From Aphidius gifuensis (lineage: Eukaryota > Arthropoda > Insecta > Hymenoptera > Braconidae): a stretch of 64,000 nt of DNA. Position numbers and translations under genes: made by a program. How positions within the stretch are numbered: the first letter of the stretch is position 1; each line of letters starts with the position of its first letter. The DNA lies in contig NC_057791.1 in assembly GCF_014905175.1 (NCBI RefSeq), forward strand, positions 8,566,492 through 8,630,491, read 5' to 3'. The notes beneath the pieces were generated by a model. That model was given only the letters and a program-made list of their open reading frames with translations, was not told the DNA's origin and made no database searches. Shown here in pieces: positions 22,220 to 33,660 of this stretch.

Positions 22220-22382
22220 CAGTCCAATTCACAGGGCAAATTTTTTACAATTTAGGGCTTTTTTTTGCCGGTAATGGCGCTTGTCAAATTTTTTTTATAT
22301 AGATTTCACATACAAAAGCTCTACAAGCGCCACCAGTAGAGGAAAAAAGCTCTAAATTGTAATGCCCTGTGAATTGGACTGC
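22219..22382. mobile_element. M1 hairpin MITE, copy 8 (GCAGTCC type)
   Basis: This starts GCAGTCCAATTCACAGGGCA and ends TGTGAATTGGACTGC. It is full length and in tandem with copy 7, the two having different outer ends. Confidence 0.85.
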
Positions 22383-22568
22383 GGGTGCTGAAACCGTCAG
22401 AAGAAGTTCACGAGGTATGTTATGCGCATGCGCTAATATTGACGCACACAGAGACAAATTGTATGTCTGTGTGTACCAGAATTATGAGTGGGGGAATGAA
22501 GCTGTTACACAGATATACAATTTGCCTTTGTGTGCTTCCATATTCACGCATGTGCATATGGTTTCTCA

Positions 22569-23214
22569 TGGGGACGTTCCAAAAATCACTCGGAAACCCG
22601 GACCGGCGCAGTAGATGAAAAAATATAGTGATAAAATAAACTTAAAAGTACCCGAGAAAAACGAGTTATATATAAGTATATATAGTTATATATAGTTATA
22701 TATAGTTATATATAGAGATATACTGCCACTTTCTGTATATACCTGTATATAGTTATATATAACATTATTTATATATATCTATATATATATATATATAACT
22801 ATATATAGATATACATAACTATATATAGATATATATAACTATATATAGATATATGTATACTCGGGAAAACAGGTTCATATATATAATTATATATAATTAT
22901 ATATAGTTATATATAGTTATATATAGTTATATATAACTCTTTTTCCTCGGGTAACTAGAGGTTACTATAGATATTGTAAATAACAAAAACAGCCATATTG
23001 CATATGCCATTTGCTTTTGTTACTTAATACGGTTGTGAAAAGTATTTTTATAATTATTATTAATAATTAAACAATAATAATTTATTGATTTGTGCCTATA
23101 AAAATACATGAACAAACAATCATGTCCACCACAACAAAGTATCAAAAATTTTCTATGATCACAATCTTGAACTTCCGGGTTTCCGAATGCTTTTTGGAAC
23201 GTCCCCCATGATCT
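22569..23214. mobile_element. foldback element with GGGACGTTCC ends
   Basis: The left GGGGACGTTCCAAAAATCAC plus TCGGAAACCCGGA is inverted at about 23176-23214 with three or four changes. CATG lies at both outer edges. The outer flanks (AACCGTCAGAAGAAGTTCAC at 22388; TTCTTCTGCCGGTTTCAC at 23216) are themselves inverted, and relatives of them occur at about 43430-43480. The interior holds the TATATA word repeat at 22649-22953. Confidence 0.65.
22649..22953. mobile_element. TACCCGAG element, TATATA-word interior
   Basis: The ends TACCCGAGAAAAACGAGTTA and ACTCTTTTTCCTCGGGTA form an imperfect inverted repeat. Everything between is ATATAGTT/AACTATAT words with one central TATACTCGGGAAAACAGG. The structure parallels the CCCTGGTRGAAAT elements: short conserved ends and a word-repeat interior. 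Confidence 0.65.
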
Positions 23215-23479
23215 TCTTCTGCCGGTTTCACTCTATGTTGGCAATTTGTAGCAATTGTAGCAGTTTCTTTTTTTAAGCCTCCAAAAGCAAGTAAAAGTTA
23301 AAACTTGAATCGCGAATTTCAAATTTACATATGTAATTGAATGAACGTTTTTGGTCCCATCGCCAATGTACATAGTTGACTCTCCTGGTCTCTAGTCTTC
23401 TTGGTACCAACTCAAACATACTCAAGGCAAGAGAGAAATAATCTTGGGTTTCATAATTATTTTATTTTTGCATTAAAAA

Positions 23480-23890
23480 ATGGCCAGTAAGTTACCAAAC
23501 GCGTCACTCAGCCTCAAAGAGGTAAGACAATAAAACGTTCTCTAAACGGGTATCTCGTAATTTTTCTTTTATTTTTCAGTTTATGCTGCGTAAGGAAGTA
23601 TTGCAACTATACCGTAACATTTTGCGTACTATAAAACAAGTTTCATCTCAACAAGATCGAGAATATTTACATGATTGGGTTAAGTCGGACTTCAACAATA
23701 ATAAACATATAAAGGACGAAGTATGAAGGTTCAAGTTGTGAATGAGTGAAAATCCTCTCGCAAACTCCGATTTTCTTGACTAACTTGGTTTTTTTTTTTT
23801 TTTTTTTTACAGTTGATGATAAAATCATTGATAATCCATGGTGAAAATTCTATGAATGAATTAAAAAAAAATATAAATTTATCAAAGTAA
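23480..23890 (+). CDS. LYRM2: LYR motif-containing protein 2 (LYRM2)
   Basis: Three exons read in phase: 23480-23521, 23580-23720 and 23813-23890, with donors GTAAGA and GTATGA and acceptors TTTCAG and TTACAG. They give an 86-aa protein, close to the 88 aa of vertebrate LYRM2. It opens MASKLPNASLSLKEF, has the L-Y-R triplet at residues 24-26 with the usual downstream basic and aromatic residues (R30, F52), and ends NELKKNINLSK. LYRM proteins are small mitochondrial adaptors that bind the acyl carrier protein and help assemble respiratory complexes. LYRM2 has been linked to complex I. The gene is tail-to-tail with MBTPS2, and AATAAA-like signals follow at about 23909. Confidence 0.93.
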
Positions 23891-24021
23891 ACCTGTACTC
23901 GTTGTGTAAATAAAAAATAAATAAATAAAAAAATAAATTGTTGTGTCTATCCATCAGTTACTATGTATGTTATGTGTCAATGATATTATCAGCATACATG
24001 TCATGACTGCATAATTGGGAA

Positions 24022-25878
24022 TTAAAATTTTTTTCTAAATGCGTACATCAAGTTAATAAGGAGTATACATGTTCCTATACACGTTATTATGAAACTTAAT
24101 GTTTGCCGTGTTTTTGGATGACTTCTTGATCCCAACAATTTATGAAAGAATATAATTAAAATATATTGTCCATCAAACCAAAAACACGGAATCACATTGA
24201 TTATTGCTTGGCCAGCAGAAAGTACTGTGATATATTTACTTAATGTTGTTATAAACTCTGGTAATTCTGAACCTATTAATTTAAATTTTGGCACCCAATT
24301 AGATACTATTACTGTTTTGTAAATATCAGCTGGATCTCCAATATATAGTATATCTTTTCCAATCCTTCGTTTTATTTGGACAACCTTAAAGATAATTTGT
24401 TATCAAACATTGTTTAAAATAAATCGTCATAACAAAAAAATACGATACAATAATTGATAAAAAAATATATGGTCACTTACTTTTGTCTTGTTATTACCTA
24501 GAACTGGTCTTACGCAACATGTATCTTGCTTTAAGCATGAAAAACTTGATTGACATTGATCATACGATTTCTCAATAATCGTTCTAGCTGGTAAACACGA
24601 ATTTAATATAAGTTTTGATAAATTTTCGACATATTCAAAACATAAGTATCCATGAGATTCATCATCTGTTTTACAACAATTAGCTGCGTTTTTTTGTTTT
24701 TTCAAATCGGGTATTGATCTGTCATGCTCCTAAATAATCATAAATACAGCTGTATATAAATGATTGAAAAACGAGTTGATAGATTTATTTTTCTAATCTA
24801 CCTGTACAATTAGTTCATCAACACAATATCCAGGTGTCACATGCTTTATCGTATCCAGCAAGCAGTAATACCAATCATTAATATTATCGACTTGGCATTC
24901 ATTTACTTTGTATATACTATCGTGGACATACAACCCTGTTGAACCTAATAGAGGTGATTTCTAGTATGGGAATAAATAATACATCAATTTCCATCAACTA
25001 CATAATAAAATGTAAAATGGACAAGCCGATATTTGAAACTTACTGGATGAATTGACTTCACAATAATTCCTGAATCGACAGAATATAAAGGCGCCAGTAG
25101 TAGTGAACTCGAAAAAAAAATGAGAAAAGATATTACAGCAAGAATAATATTATGCCATAAACCAGCACATAAAATTCTTAATTGTTTCATTGTAGGCAAC
25201 TGACTTAGTTGTTCACTATTTAGTGAAACATATGCAATAGGTATAATGAATACAAGCAAAAATCCAACACCATATACTTGTAAATCTTCCCGAGATGCAG
25301 CTAAAGCATGGCCAAATTCATGAATAAGACTACATAGTATCAACGTAATTACGTAGTATTTTATATCAGCAAATGGCACATTTACACCTGGTACCTAATT
25401 TAAACGAAAAAAAAATATTTTTGACAAGATTCCATGTGGAAATAGAAATTAATAACAAAACTACTATTACCACAGGTGTCAGAACCCATTCACTAGTTTC
25501 TGATTTTTCGGTTTTAAATACATTCATGAATAACATTCGTAACATTATTAACAATGCCATTGGAAAAAGAATTATTGTGACAATAACACCTGTATTAAAC
25601 CATAGTTTTAATAGCCTTGATCTGCATTTTCCCCATTTGATAAATAATCGATTGAATGAAGTAGTGAACCATTTTACTCTAAATACCTGAATTTCTAAGC
25701 CGGTAAACTTCAAAAAAATATGATATGGATATAGAGAGCATGTCTGAAAGTATATGAGTTATTAAAATATAATTCTATGCAGGGGATATGATAAAACACG
25801 TACCGTAAAAATAGTATTAAAAAAGAAAAAAAAACAATGCAGAATACCAGCTACTGTTAAAATATTAATGCCATCCAT
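24022..25878 (-). CDS. MBTPS2: membrane-bound transcription factor site-2 protease (S2P)
   Basis: Six exons are read on the minus strand: 25878-25804, 25743-25471, 25394-25044, 24960-24802, 24729-24481 and 24384-24022. All have GT-AG ends and consistent phase. They give 489 aa (human S2P is 519). The zinc-binding HEFGH lies at residues 141-145 in a hydrophobic segment, and the third metal ligand is in NVIPCFWFDGQ near residue 440. A Cys-rich luminal region (NSCLPARTII, CLKQDTCC) between them is typical of the animal family. S2P is a Golgi multi-pass metalloprotease that releases SREBP and ATF6 by cutting within the membrane. The first exon encodes a short hydrophobic segment. The start at 25878 is the only ATG in frame before the acceptor. 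Confidence 0.95.
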
Positions 25879-26285
25879 TATTTTCTTGGAAATTCTACCG
25901 GTCACTTAGTTTGGGTCTGTTCATTCAGGGAGAAGTCACAATATAATGCCTCTCTAGCGTGCAGTTAGCCAGGGAACTTAAGTTGTTGCTTTTAAAAGCA
26001 GTTTAGTTTTATAAATATTCAATTTTCATTAATAAAATAATTTATTGGATAAAGCATTTGGCAGAAAACAACGCAACTATTCGAGCAATCGCACATTATC
26101 ATTTGGCATTTACTAATAAACACAACCAGCGTTGGGTAGAATTGCAGTGATGGGTTTGTAATTTACAGTGTAAATTACAGTAATTTACACGGCTTGGTTC
26201 CTCACATGAAGCAACATGAAGTATCTTACACAAAGTTCACTGCGCCATCTTACAGCAGCCACGAAACCTTGATTCCGCAGTCAGG

Positions 26286-26649
26286 GGGTGCATTCAAATT
26301 TTTTTTCGCTCTGCAATTTCGCCCTGTAATACCGACTAAAAACTAGAAATAGAAACAACGACAAAAGTGATAGAATCCTCTATGTAATTCTCCAGACTTT
26401 GAACATTTACGATAATATCCTGTACAACCTATGTGACAATAACAAGCAATTACAACAAGTAAATTCTCCTTTTATTTCAGTTTGACATAAATATTGAACA
26501 GTAATTTTTCCAATAATTGAAAGCCAAAAAAAATAATGTCATGTGCTAGTACTGCCACTACAAGAAACAGCTTTTTCCTATAAAATTTTGGTCGGTATTA
26601 CAGGGCGAAATTGCAGAGCAAAAAAAATTTTTATTAAAGGAACGCACCC
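26286..26649. mobile_element. M4 inverted-repeat element, copy 2
   Basis: The ends GGGTGCATTCAAATTTTTTT and ATTAAAGGAACGCACCC, with the inner TTCGCTCTGCAATTTCGCCC and its inverse, closely match 4473-4847. It lies about 400 bp upstream of the MBTPS2 start. It is non-coding. Confidence 0.8.
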
Positions 26650-26659
26650 AGTAATTCGA

Positions 26660-27235
26660 CATTTTTTGATTTATTTCGACGAATGGCTGATAAAATAATT
26701 ATAAAAACATTTGCCATAATTAATTTATTAAAACCTATTGGCGAATGTTGCAAAGAAAAGGATGTAACCAAATAAATTGATTCCTAGTCTAAATTAATTC
26801 CTCATCAATATTTTCTATATCAAATTAGAATTATTTTTGCCAAAAGCAAAGGAATTAATCTAGACTACGAATTAATTTATTTGGCTACATATTTTCCTTA
26901 GCAATACTTGCCAATAGTATTTTGATTTATTCTAGCAAATATCTAAGGGGTTGATGAAGATAACTACACAATTTTTTTAGTTTCATTTATTTTTTAGCTA
27001 TATTTGCCAAATTTGAATACTATGTCAACACTAAGTGACAGCTTGATATTCAATTGACAGTCGTGGCATCATATGTAAATTACATAGATTACATAAATTA
27101 CAGTGATTTATATGTAATGTATTAAACTCAAAAATCAACCAAAGACCCATCCAAGAAGACTAGAAATACTAGAAATGGTATTTCTAGTCATTTTGGACCC
27201 TTTACTGATCAATTGTTGTATCTAACTCTGCGGAC
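26660..27235. other. no gene seen
   Basis: AT-rich DNA in which a segment around 26740-26790 (CAAAGAAAAGGATG... AATTGATTCCTAGTCTAAAT) is imperfectly inverted at about 26850-26910, so it is probably an old inverted-repeat element. AAGAAGACTAGAAATAC at about 27158 is an end-like motif shared with 838, 32597, 34545 and 47138. Confidence 0.4.
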
Positions 27236-27470
27236 TGCGGCAGGTATGATACCGGTGTATCATACATCTTCTTTATCATTATTGAGATTCATCAAAATCT
27301 ATTTTCATAAATATTTCTGTAAATATTCATATTTTAACTTGTAAACTTATTATTTTGATTAGAAAAAAAAAATTATGTGAAGAAATAGACTTACTTTACA
27401 TAACCTTGAGCTTGGTTTTATTTGGCTCACACCAGCAGCAGGGGTGTTCTTTTTTGGACGAAAAAAATTC
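27236..27470 (-). pseudogene. relic of the THAP-bearing P-like element
   Basis: The stretch from GAGATTCATCAAAATCTATT to CACCAGCAGCAGG parallels 20490-20650, including TTGATTAGAAAAA, the CTTACTTTACATAACCTTGA splice region and TTGGTTTTATTTGGCTCACA. In minus-strand reading it gives IKPSSRLCK before the donor, the conserved THAP W/KP...S-R-L-C block. Only this exon is present, so it is a fragment of a second copy. Confidence 0.5.
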
Positions 27471-27598
27471 TACACATAATATACCATACACTTTGGAATT
27501 CTCTTCTAGTGAACTCTACACCGAAAAAATTGTACCCACCTAAACTGTACACATAAAAAATTATGCTCATTTAAACTGTATTTAAAAAAACTTTACCC

Positions 27599-27792
27599 AG
27601 GGCCGGTTTTTTCGTCCAACATTACAGTTAACTGAGCATTAGCTAACTTTAACTAACTAAGGATTAACTACTTATCGATTGATATTTTCAATACTAAAGC
27701 ATGTAAAAAACGCAGTCGGTAACCAAATCCTTAGTTAGTTAACTAGAGTTTAAACCTTAGTTAACTGTAATGTTGGACGAAAAAACCGGCCC
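27599..27792. mobile_element. MITE with AGGGCCGGTTTTTTCG ends
   Basis: AGGGCCGGTTTTTTCGTCCA followed by ACATTACAGTTAACT on the left is inverted exactly at the right. Inner AGTTAGTTAA words extend the pairing. It is about 194 bp and non-coding. Ends of the type (C)AGGGCCGG occur in hAT-like MITEs, but no clear 8-bp duplication was seen. Confidence 0.7.
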
Positions 27793-28079
27793 TCAGTGTA
27801 TTCCGATAATGACCGATTGCTTACATTTCATGTATTAGGTCGGTAAAGAAGGTATGTATTTAGTTAATATAATATTACATAGATGTCTATTACGTATCCA
27901 TTTTCTTTATTTTTTAATAATATTATTTGATATTATTAAATTATTATTAGAATTATTATTATCAAATCGTGAGCTTCTTGAAAAAATAAACTAACACATG
28001 TTATGCACCTTAAAATTTTCTCAAACTGTATGCACAAAAAATTAATGATGAAATTTGATGATTTAATATCAATATAATC

Positions 28080-28790
28080 GTAATTTTTTTTTTTCATGAA
28101 ATAAAAATAGCACAAACAATATCCAGAGAAATTATTTAATTCAAATTTCATTATTAATATTAAGAGTAAAAATATGATGTAAAAAAATAATTATTAATAA
28201 AAAAAAATACAAAATGATAAACAAAGAATCAATATTATTTTAATTTTTTTTTTTTTTTTTCTAATATCATATTTTTATTACTCATTACATTTTATTATAT
28301 ATTTTTTTTTTCAATAACGGAAGATGATAATGATGAACATACTTGCGAAACAAATAATGCATGAATTAAAAAAAAAATTATATGAATTATATCGAATCGA
28401 TATATTTAAAACAACCCCAAGAAACAAGTACATGTCAAGCTGTGCCATAACATTTTGATATAATTTTTTTTTTTTTTCATATTAAATAAAAATAATGCAA
28501 ACAATAATATCAAGATTTATTATAAAATATGAGCTTTATTAATATAATATTGAGTGAAAAAATATGATGAAAAAAAAATTAATAACAAACAAAATACAAA
28601 ATGATAAAAAAAAATCAATATAACTATAAATTTTTTTTTTTTTCAACATGTAATAAAAATAACACGCAGACAATATCAAAATTATTATTTAATTTAAACA
28701 TTATTAATATAATATTGAGTGAAAAAATATGATGAAAAAAAAATTAATATCAAACATAAATACATAGAGGCTTACATGAAATGAAATTAT
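28080..28790. repeat. degenerate tandem repeat, about 170-bp unit
   Basis: A unit containing TTAATATAATATTGAGTGAA, AAATATGATGAAAAAAAAAT, ACAAAATACAAAATGATAAA and a long T tract recurs four times with drift between about 28080 and 28790. It ends right after the 3' end of the MULE-like gene (stop at 28815, minus strand), so it may form its 3' flank. It is non-coding. Confidence 0.6.
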
Positions 28791-29900
28791 TCATACGTTA
28801 TTAATTATCAAAACCTAACATTTTATCCCAGCTTCTTTTCTGCAAACGATAATTTGTTTTCTTTGTCTTTTGTTTATAGGTGTTTCAATTTTCTCTTTGA
28901 TATATTTATGAGCAACAGATGATGATGGTTGTGTTTGTTTAATATTAGTTTTAGGAAGAGTTAATAATAAATGTTTGTTTGTTAAATTATTAGATAAGTT
29001 GGGTATTATTTTATAGGAATTAATTTTATTGAAATTAAGTGTTAATGGCAACTTTGATGTTGCAGGCACTGTTGTTGTTGATGATAATGAAGATACTTGT
29101 GGCACTAATAAATCATTATTATTTACTTTACATTGCTGGTCATTAGTTTTGATAAATTTAACTTTTAAAGATTTTATTGGGAAACCAGTTGTTCGTACTA
29201 TTTTTTTGGCTGTTGTTGTTGTTGCTGGTGTTATTATTGGTGATGGTAGTAGTGTTGTTGTTGTTGTTGCTGTTATAGTTTGTTGTGGTGGTGATGGTAG
29301 TGTAGTTGGTGATTTTAATGTACATCTTGATGTAGGAAATTCTGGTAAACTATTTTCAAAGATTGTATCATCAAAATCATCAGCAGCAGACTCATCTAAA
29401 GAAGACTCGACTGCAGTTACTTTATGTTCAATGTGATTAATAAAATTTGATGCTGCTGTTTTTGGTGTTGTTGTAGTTGATAGTGTTGGTGTTGTTATAA
29501 ATGATGATGATGATGATGATGATGCTTGTGAAATGTTTTTGAAAAATGTAGAATCTGTGTCTGATGTTCCAGCTGCTACGTTATCAATGATATCATCCAG
29601 TTTTTCTTTTCGTTGTCGTTTATGTTCTCGACCTTGAGATGGATTACTACAGGTGCTTAGATCCATGTAACGATCCGACATCCGAATGTCTGGACTTGAA
29701 TTCTTTGGGTCTTCGAGATCCCTAATATCGGCAGTGACATTGTACATGGATGGCTCGATGTCCATTTTATAATAAAGACTGGTGATGGAGTCTCCTGTCA
29801 AGCAATTGGCTAAAAACTGCTCCAAAGACCACCTACGAATAAAAATTAAATTAAATATATTTATTTGGAAGTTATTGTTTTTCATTTGACCATCCCTATT

Positions 29901-30171
29901 CCCTGGTAGAAATAATCTCTCCGGATTTTCTCTGGATTTTTTCAGAAAAAATTTCTTTTTTATTTTTCGTATGTAAACTCTTATTTCTACTTTTTCTTAT
30001 TAATTTTTCCATTTTTTTGTGTTTGTTTTTTAAAGTCAAAATTCCGGAAAAAATCCGGAGATATTATAGAAATAGTCTGGAGATTACTCCGTGCATATCT
30101 CCGGAAGTCTCAATTACGTAGAAAATCCGGAGAAATCCGGAGAAAATCAGGAGAGATTATTTCTCCCAGGG
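29901..30171. mobile_element. CCCTGGTAGAAAT element in an intron
   Basis: The ends are CCCTGGTAGAAATAATCTCT and AGAGATTATTTCTCCCAGGG. The interior uses the same TCCGGA words as 14849-15276 and an almost identical AT-rich middle (ATTTTTCGTATGTAAACTCT). It lies in the last intron of the MULE-like gene. Confidence 0.8.
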
Positions 30172-31367
30172 ATAATTATAAATATATGATTTCTAATATA
30201 TTTTTTACAATAAAATAGCAAATTATAATTAGTTTCTTAAATAAATTTAAATTTATTAGAAAAAATAATAGTATTCTTAATAAATTACCTTTCATCTCGC
30301 AGTTTTTTCCCAGCATCAGTGATATTTCTTTTGTCTTTAGCTTTAAATAATTTATATATACTGTTGTTTATTTTAAACCCTGTGATTGTTTTCATCATTT
30401 TTTCTGAAAAAAAAAATTTATTATTACTATAGAAATTATTTTATACAAAAATTTTAAGTCATTATTTTTATATTAATTACCTAAAATCTTTAATGTTTTT
30501 ACTGTTTGATCACAAAAATCCAATTCCAGTTGTCGTTCAATAGCCTCAATGTCATTCTGAATTTCGTAAGTTGAATAAGGTAGCACGTATTTTAACCTTG
30601 AGGACCATTTGCATTCGAGATCATTTACAAATTTTGTTGTATTCAAGTCTAAGGATTCTTGTGCTTGGCTCAATAAAATTTCGATGACATTTTTAAAAGT
30701 ATTTGCTTTGTTATCGTGTTCAGCAGCTAATGGTGCTGCCCAACAATATTTCAGAATTTTATTTTCATGGACATGCTCTTCATCAAATTGAAGTCCTAAA
30801 TTTTTCCAGTTACTTGTTGTTTCCTGAAGTAAATTAAAAAAATCAAATAATATGCAATGAGCTTAGAATAATTAAAAAAAAATTATATCGTGGAGAACTT
30901 ACTTTTTGAAAATAAAAAAGAGTGCTCCGAATTTTTGCATTCTGAAAACAACGTCTTATTGCTTTTATAATATTCTCGTCCAGTTCGGTTGTTATTGTTT
31001 CAATCGCTGATAGACAAGGTGAATAATTTAATAAATAATACATGATTCTTTTAAAAATTTCATATGACTTTCTTTTAAATAAAACAAATATTGCAGGAAT
31101 AACATTTACATCATTGACTGCATAAACAATGCACATATTTAAATGTAACTCGGATCCAATATTTTGTAGAAATTGAAAATGCAAATTTTTTGCAGCTTGC
31201 AAGTGATTGTGACCATCTACGGTACCAAAAAAAAAGGCCTTGTTGTTTTCATTTTCTACTTCATCTTTACCAAGTAAAATATTTTTTGTAAATCTACAGT
31301 TCCTTAAAGATATTTCAAAGTTATCCCAATTGTCGAACTGCAATTCACGATCTAATTTTTTTCTTTA

Positions 31368-31468
31368 TGTTACAAGGGCAGTGGGAACAATGTGTGAATT
31401 TCCAAAGCGCAAGAGGGGTAGTGCGCTTTTTAGAAATTCACACATTATTACCACTGTCCCTAGTAACA
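31368..31468. mobile_element. 101-bp palindromic MITE flanked by TA
   Basis: TGTTACAAGGGCAGTGGGAA and CAATGTGTGAATTTC are inverted at the right (GAAATTCACACATTATTACC then ACTGTCCCTAGTAACA). TA stands on both sides (31366-31367, 31469-31470), suggesting a Tc1/mariner-type duplication. It sits at the broken 5' edge of the MULE-domain exon. Confidence 0.75.
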
Positions 31469-31478
31469 TAAAATATGG

Positions 31479-31605
31479 TTCGTTACATGTGCCCAATCAG
31501 AGAGCCCGCTCACAACTCATTTGGAGGGGAAACACTCGCCAAGGCTCGTGCTTGCCCCTCCAAATTCGTTGAGAGCACACTCTCTGAGTGGGCACTTGTA
31601 ACGAA
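31479..31605. mobile_element. 127-bp palindromic MITE
   Basis: TTCGTTACATGTGCCCA, TCAGAGAG and TTTGGAGGGG on the left are inverted on the right (CCCCTCCAAA, CTCTCTGA, TGGGCACTTGTAACGAA). GC content is much higher than that of the surroundings. It lies ten bases after the preceding MITE, in the same broken exon. Confidence 0.75.
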
Positions 31606-33014
31606 ATATACTATTCTGTATCAACTACACTGAGAGAAATATTAACTAAGAATTACAAATGTAAAAGAAAAAATTACAAAATAAATAGTAAAAACTGCGT
31701 TCCCCCGTCATTTATAAGAATTATTCGTATATTGATAGATAATTTTTACAATAAAATTATGTAAAAAATCTGGCCATTGACTATATACAATACTAAGCCA
31801 TAAAATTTACACATAATTTTATTGTAATTTCTGTTTAAAAAAATGACTAAATTCACGACACTCACAAGTAAATTCTAGCAGACTGAGAATTTACCCACTA
31901 CCGGTTTTAGAATTTACTAAATTTTATTATAAATTTTATTTAAAAGTTGGACATTTTTTGTGTTAAGTTCGTCAGTTTGTGCTAGATTCACGGAGAATAT
32001 CAATCAATTCCCGGCAACATTTTTTCTTTTCTGTTTACACGCTCAAAACTCGAAAACTAATTGTTAAATAGAAAAAAGTTATTCTTGATAAATTGTTTAG
32101 AAATAAATAACTAATAATAAACCTCGCTTAACCCCATACCTAGCTTCAACAGATAAGACTGTAGAAATGCTTGAAATTACATGACAGTTCAATCATTTGT
32201 TCAATCGGTCGGCCATCTTTGTGTTATTTCGCCCCACAAACAGAATTTTTACAAAGCTATATAGTAAAAAATATTTAAGTCTATGCTAACTTTTATATGT
32301 GTACATGATAATTTTTATTATATATATAAGAATATTTATTAAATTGTGCAGTATTTTTCATTCAAACATATAATAATTTTTATTGTTTTCACTAAACATG
32401 TATGTTCTTTATTTAATTAACTCATAACTCATAATCTAAGAGATTAATCAAAAAAAGTAATTCTTCATAAATTGTTTAGAATTGAATTTTCAATAATAAA
32501 CTTCACTCAACCCCATGTCTATCTGCAATGGATAACGATGTATAGAGGCTTGAAGTAACCTAGCAATTTTTTGACATTTTACACATTTTACACAAGAAGA
32601 CTAGAAATACAGGAGGACTTACTCCCTATCTCGCCTGTATATAAAAACCGTATCGCTATATGGTCGCCGCAAAATTGAGGGGCGCTAGTAGTACCACGGT
32701 AACGTGCGCGACTTGTATCGCTTTTTTTTTACAATGCGCACAATACAAACATACTCTAACAAACATCATGTGTATAATGCTCTATTAGTGTTTGTCTACG
32801 GAAGCCCTGGAGTGCCATCGCGTGTGCTGTGTTACCAACCGTTGTGTGTTAATAACACAGCAGCATTTTATTGATTTTCGTGTGCTGTGGTGTGCTGTGT
32901 AAATGACACACAGCATTTTTGTTGATTTTTAAAAATATTGCGATTTTTACGTTTTTTTAGGGCATATAAGCGCAGCCAAACATGGGGCTGTATTTATCAG
33001 TATTTATATATACA

Positions 33015-33167
33015 GCACCCGTATTCAGAGGATGTTCTCATTAGGGCTTTTTTTTTCCGATGACGGCGCTTGTGAACTTTTTATATAGATTTTACATAGA
33101 AAAGCTTCACAAGCGCCACCATCGGAAAAAAAACGCCCTAATGAGAACATCCTCTGAATACGGGTGC
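33015..33167. mobile_element. M1 hairpin MITE, copy 9 (CTCATT type)
   Basis: This starts GCACCCGTATTCAGAGGATG and ends CATCCTCTGAATACGGGTGC. It is 153 bp and almost perfectly self-complementary. It is the innermost element of a four-level nest (MULE gene, TA element, foldback, MITE). Confidence 0.85.
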
Positions 33168-33483
33168 AGAAGATGTAAACAAGTACTTTTCATTAGCTGA
33201 CAAGCTTGAATTTTATGTTGTCATATTATTAATTAAAACAATATTTGAATAATATTTTTACTTAATTAAAATTACCTATTATTTGCTACTTAATAATTAG
33301 TAATTGGTTTTGTTCATTCAACTTGCTGCAAATAACCATCATCCATTGTTGTTAATATTATGTTGTGAGTAAATAGTTTATATTTACGATTTACTACAAT
33401 ATATTTATTTATTTTGTCATAGAGAAATAATCTAAATGATTTCGATTTTAGATTATCAGTATTTTTTTATTTTTTCAATTGTC

Positions 33484-33660
33484 ATGGCGAATCAAGATCA
33501 AAAATTGGTTGCTCAAGTGACAGATGGTGAGAAAACATTTGGAATACCTTTAAATAAAAAAAGAAATATCGATATTGCACCGGTTAATGCACTTTTGTCT
33601 AACGCCAATGCTTTTTTATATACAGGTCCAACAATCAAATCTAAAACTATACTGCTCTAA
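33484..33660 (+). CDS. short frame in the centre of the foldback element
   Basis: ATG at 33484 opens a 58-codon frame (MANQDQKLVAQVTDGEKTFG ... ending SKTILL) of balanced composition. Just after it another frame reads DGTQSWFYKHLKSELRNVPN to a stop at about 33786, so a frameshifted longer reading of about 100 residues is possible. It may be the remnant of the element's own or a captured gene. I recognise no domain. Confidence 0.3.
   Translation: MANQDQKLVAQVTDGEKTFGIPLNKKRNIDIAPVNALLSNANAFLYTGPTIKSKTILL

Noticed and set aside
22649..22953. A promoter or origin because of dense TATATA
   Set aside because: The inverted TACCCGAG ends and the use of one word throughout fit a repeat element; no gene starts nearby in the right place.
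29029..29436. 135-codon plus-strand frame opposite the MULE-like gene's last exon
   Set aside because: It is the antisense of the Ser/Thr-rich tail (Val-rich mirror of ACA/ACT codons); the minus strand has splice sites and continuity.
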